From Christensenella sp. UBA5394 (lineage in GTDB: Bacteria; Bacillota; Clostridia; Christensenellales; CAG-138), in NCBI GenBank assembly GCA_002409725.1, contig DHOI01000081.1, positions 526 through 7,175 of the forward strand: 6,650 nucleotides of DNA, read 5' to 3'. A program made the translations under genes and the position numbers. Under the pieces are notes generated by a model. The model made no database searches and had not been told where the DNA came from. It saw nothing but the letters and a program-made list of their open reading frames with translations. This document shows positions 5,096 to 6,650 of the stretch, piece after piece; within the stretch, counting starts at the first letter, position 1; the number at the start of each line of letters is the position of its first letter.

Positions 5096-6346
5096 ATGTC
5101 TGTTTCCCTCAAAGGCGCGGCCATCATCGGCCAGTCCGGCGGCCCCACGTCCGTCATCAACGCAAGCGCATATGGCGTGATCCGTACCGCGCTGGACGAT
5201 CCCAACATCACCAAAGTCTACGGCGCCGCCCACGGCATCCGCGGCGTGCTGGACGATGTGCTCTACGACATGGGCCAAGAGGATGCCAAAGAGCTGGAGC
5301 TGCTGCTGAACACCCCCTCATCAGCCCTCGGTTCCTGCCGCTACAAGCTCAAAGACAGCAACGCGGATGATACGGATTACAAGCGCATCCTCGAAATCTT
5401 TAAAAAATATGACGTGCGCTATTTCTTCTATAACGGCGGCAACGACTCCATGGATACCTGTAACAAGATCTCCAAATATATGCAGAAGGTCGGCTACGAG
5501 TGCCGCATCATGGGCGTGCCCAAAACCATCGATAACGACCTTTGGGGCACGGATCATTGCCCGGGTTACGGCTCCGCCGCCCGCTATGTGGCCACCACCT
5601 GCATGGAAATCTATCAGGACGCACGCGTATACGACACCGGCATGCTCTGTGTGGTGGAGATCATGGGCAGGCACGCGGGCTGGCTCACCGCCGCTTCCTC
5701 CCTGGCTACGGCCATGGGCTGCGGGCCGGATCTCATCTACCTGCCCGAGCGCGTTTTTGACCTCGATGCCTTCAAGGCTGACGTCAAGCGGGTCTACAGC
5801 GCTTCCGGAAAGTGCATCGTGGCGGTTTCCGAGGGCATCCATGATAAGGACGGCAAGCTGATCGCCGAATATGGCTCCGCCAACGCCGCTGTAGACGCCT
5901 TTGGCCACAAACAGCTGGGCGGCCTGGCCGCTACCCTGGCCGGTGTGCTTCTGGCCGAGGGCTATCCCAAGGTACGGCCCATCGAGTTTTCCCTGCTGCA
6001 GCGCTGTGCGGCCCATTGCGCCTCACAAACGGATGTGCAGGAAGCCTTCGCGGCCGGCAAGGCCGCCGTGGAGTGCGCCGTCAGCGGCATCACCGATAAG
6101 ATGGTGGGCTTCGAGCGCGGCCAGGATGAAAACGGCAACTACACCTGCTCCATCAAGCTGATGGAGCTGACCGACGTAGCCAACGCCGAAAAGAAAATCC
6201 CCGACGAGTGGATCAACGCCGAGGGCAACGGCCTGCTTCCCGCTTTCCAAGCCTATGCCCTGCCCCTAATCCAGGGCCAGCCGGAGAGGCCCACCGAGAA
6301 CGGCCTGCCCCGCTTTGCGCGGCTCAAGAAGGTACAAGCCCGATAG
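5096..6346 (+). CDS. pfp: 6-phosphofructokinase, probably pyrophosphate-dependent
   Basis: A 416-residue cytoplasmic phosphofructokinase-fold enzyme. It starts with MSVSLKGAAIIGQSGGPTSV, the phosphate-binding loop at the family's N-terminus. The phosphoryl-donor motif is NGGNDSMDT (GGNDS at 114-118), the catalytic segment is PKTIDNDLWGTDH (142-154; catalytic base Asp146 by alignment with E. coli Asp127) and the sugar-phosphate segment is EIMGRHAGW (188-196). Two residues that separate PPi- from ATP-users are of the PPi kind: Asp at the second position of GGxDS, where ATP enzymes have Gly, and Lys in PKTIDND, where ATP enzymes have PGTIDND. It should therefore interconvert fructose 6-phosphate + PPi and fructose 1,6-bisphosphate + Pi, reversibly. 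The first position of the donor motif is Asn rather than Asp, as in a subset of the family. The start is fixed by AGGAGG. The gene is divergent from fbp and ends before a strong terminator. An ATP- or dual-specific enzyme is the less likely alternative. Confidence 0.92.
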   Translation: MSVSLKGAAIIGQSGGPTSVINASAYGVIRTALDDPNITKVYGAAHGIRGVLDDVLYDMGQEDAKELELLLNTPSSALGSCRYKLKDSNADDTDYKRILEIFKKYDVRYFFYNGGNDSMDTCNKISKYMQKVGYECRIMGVPKTIDNDLWGTDHCPGYGSAARYVATTCMEIYQDARVYDTGMLCVVEIMGRHAGWLTAASSLATAMGCGPDLIYLPERVFDLDAFKADVKRVYSASGKCIVAVSEGIHDKDGKLIAEYGSANAAVDAFGHKQLGGLAATLAGVLLAEGYPKVRPIEFSLLQRCAAHCASQTDVQEAFAAGKAAVECAVSGITDKMVGFERGQDENGNYTCSIKLMELTDVANAEKKIPDEWINAEGNGLLPAFQAYALPLIQGQPERPTENGLPRFARLKKVQAR

Positions 6347-6369
6347 GGTTTACACCGATAATGCAGCAT

Positions 6370-6399
6370 AAAACCCGGCGCAAAACGCGCCGGGTTTTT
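6370..6399 (+). terminator. Intrinsic terminator of pfp
   Basis: Perfect 8-bp stem CCCGGCGC (6374-6381) / GCGCCGGG (6387-6394), loop AAAAC, then TTTTT (6395-6399). Flanking A and T runs extend the stem to 12 bp. It lies 24 nt after the pfp stop. Confidence 0.95.
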
Positions 6400-6404
6400 G
6401 CCTG

Positions 6405-6434
6405 TCAAAAAAGTGGGTGATCGCCACTTTTTGA
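6405..6434 (-). terminator. Probable nadE terminator (usable in both directions)
   Basis: The stem AAAAAGTGG (6408-6416) / CCACTTTTT (6424-6432) with a 7-nt loop is extended by TC/GA at the base with one bulged A. Read on the minus strand it ends in TTTTTT and lies 90 nt after the nadE stop. Read on the + strand it ends in TTTTT and would back up the pfp terminator. Confidence 0.75.
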
Positions 6435-6523
6435 GCTTACAGGCTTGCCTGTGCCTGCGGACACGCAAATACGGCCGGCAAAGCCTGCGGCGCCCAGTTT
6501 CCAGCAGGCGCCTCTTTTGTATG
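6435..6523. other. Intergenic stretch between the nadE stop and its terminator
   Basis: This GC-rich 89-nt stretch holds a perfect ACAGGC-TT-GCCTGT palindrome (6439-6452), two copies of GCCTGCGG (6453-6460, 6483-6490) and a GCCTGC/GCAGGC inverted repeat (6483-6488, 6504-6509). I see no reading frame with a ribosome site and no recognisable RNA gene. It would form the 3' untranslated region of nadE. Confidence 0.45.
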
Positions 6524-6650
6524 CTATAAGTTATCCAATTCTTCCAGCCACAGCGCCGCCTCGGCATCCGAGGGCATGCGCCAATCGCCCCGGGGGGAGA
6601 GACCCACGGAGCCCACCTTAGGGCCATCCGGCAGGCAGCTGCGCTTGAAC
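6524..6650 (-). CDS. nadE: NAD+ synthetase (glutamine-hydrolysing type), C-terminal fragment
   Basis: The last 41 codons of a minus-strand gene that continues beyond the window, ending with TAG at 6526-6524. The peptide begins [20 protein letters not shown] and continues [21 protein letters not shown]. This is the conserved C-terminus of the long glutamine-dependent NAD+ synthetases ([25 protein letters not shown]). The family converts nicotinic acid adenine dinucleotide to NAD+ with ATP and glutamine-derived ammonia in the cytoplasm. The glutaminase domain and most of the synthetase domain are outside, so completeness cannot be judged. It converges on pfp; the probable terminator is at 6434-6405. 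Confidence 0.88.
   Translation of the reverse strand, partial: FKRSCLPDGPKVGSVGLSPRGDWRMPSDAEAALWLEELDNL

Noticed and set aside
5321..6016. 231-codon open frame on the minus strand inside pfp
   Set aside because: Long antisense frames are common opposite GC-rich genes. Its translation resembles no family I know, and pfp is intact on the other strand.
6253..6627. 124-codon minus-strand frame overlapping the end of pfp and nadE
   Set aside because: It would run through two terminators and into pfp. The adjacent frame gives the clear NAD+ synthetase C-terminus ending at 6524.

Overview
The window looks like a chromosomal housekeeping segment of a GC-rich, low-copy-genome Gram-positive-type bacterium, most likely a member of the Clostridia (Bacillota). 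The reasons are a class III fructose-1,6-bisphosphatase (a Firmicutes-type enzyme), a 416-residue phosphofructokinase with PPi-type active-site residues, a single-pass signal peptidase I, a Sec lipoprotein with a proline-rich tether, strong AGGAGG ribosome sites and intrinsic terminators with U-tracts. The order or genus cannot be fixed from the sequence alone. There are no tRNAs, rRNAs, insertion sequences or CRISPR repeats.

Layout from left to right: the last 30 codons of hpt (hypoxanthine phosphoribosyltransferase, +) end at a strong terminator and converge on lepB (signal peptidase I, -). lepB is driven by a near-consensus promoter (TTGACA-17-TACAAT) that lies inside the longest reading frame and so fixes the start downstream. 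Divergent from lepB is a two-gene envelope block on the + strand: a lipoprotein with a calcineurin-like phosphoesterase domain, then a membrane-anchored NlpC/P60 peptidase. The block ends at a bidirectional terminator shared with fbp, which is read from the other side. fbp (-) and pfp (+) are divergent across a 198-bp control region. pfp ends at its own terminator and converges on the last 41 codons of nadE (glutamine-type NAD+ synthetase, -).

How the genes fit together: fbp and pfp interconvert fructose 6-phosphate and fructose 1,6-bisphosphate, in one direction by hydrolysis and in both directions with pyrophosphate. The back-to-back arrangement is therefore a compact control point of glycolysis/gluconeogenesis. 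lepB, the lipoprotein phosphoesterase and the NlpC/P60 enzyme all act at or outside the membrane. hpt and nadE are nucleotide and cofactor genes.

I see no clear undescribed multi-gene system. The points most worth a second look are: the phosphoesterase lipoprotein, in which the ligands of one metal site appear replaced while those of the other are kept; the NlpC/P60 gene, whose best promoter predicts a transcript starting at the A of its ATG; and the fbp/pfp control region, with a dyad over the fbp promoter and two extended -10 elements before pfp.
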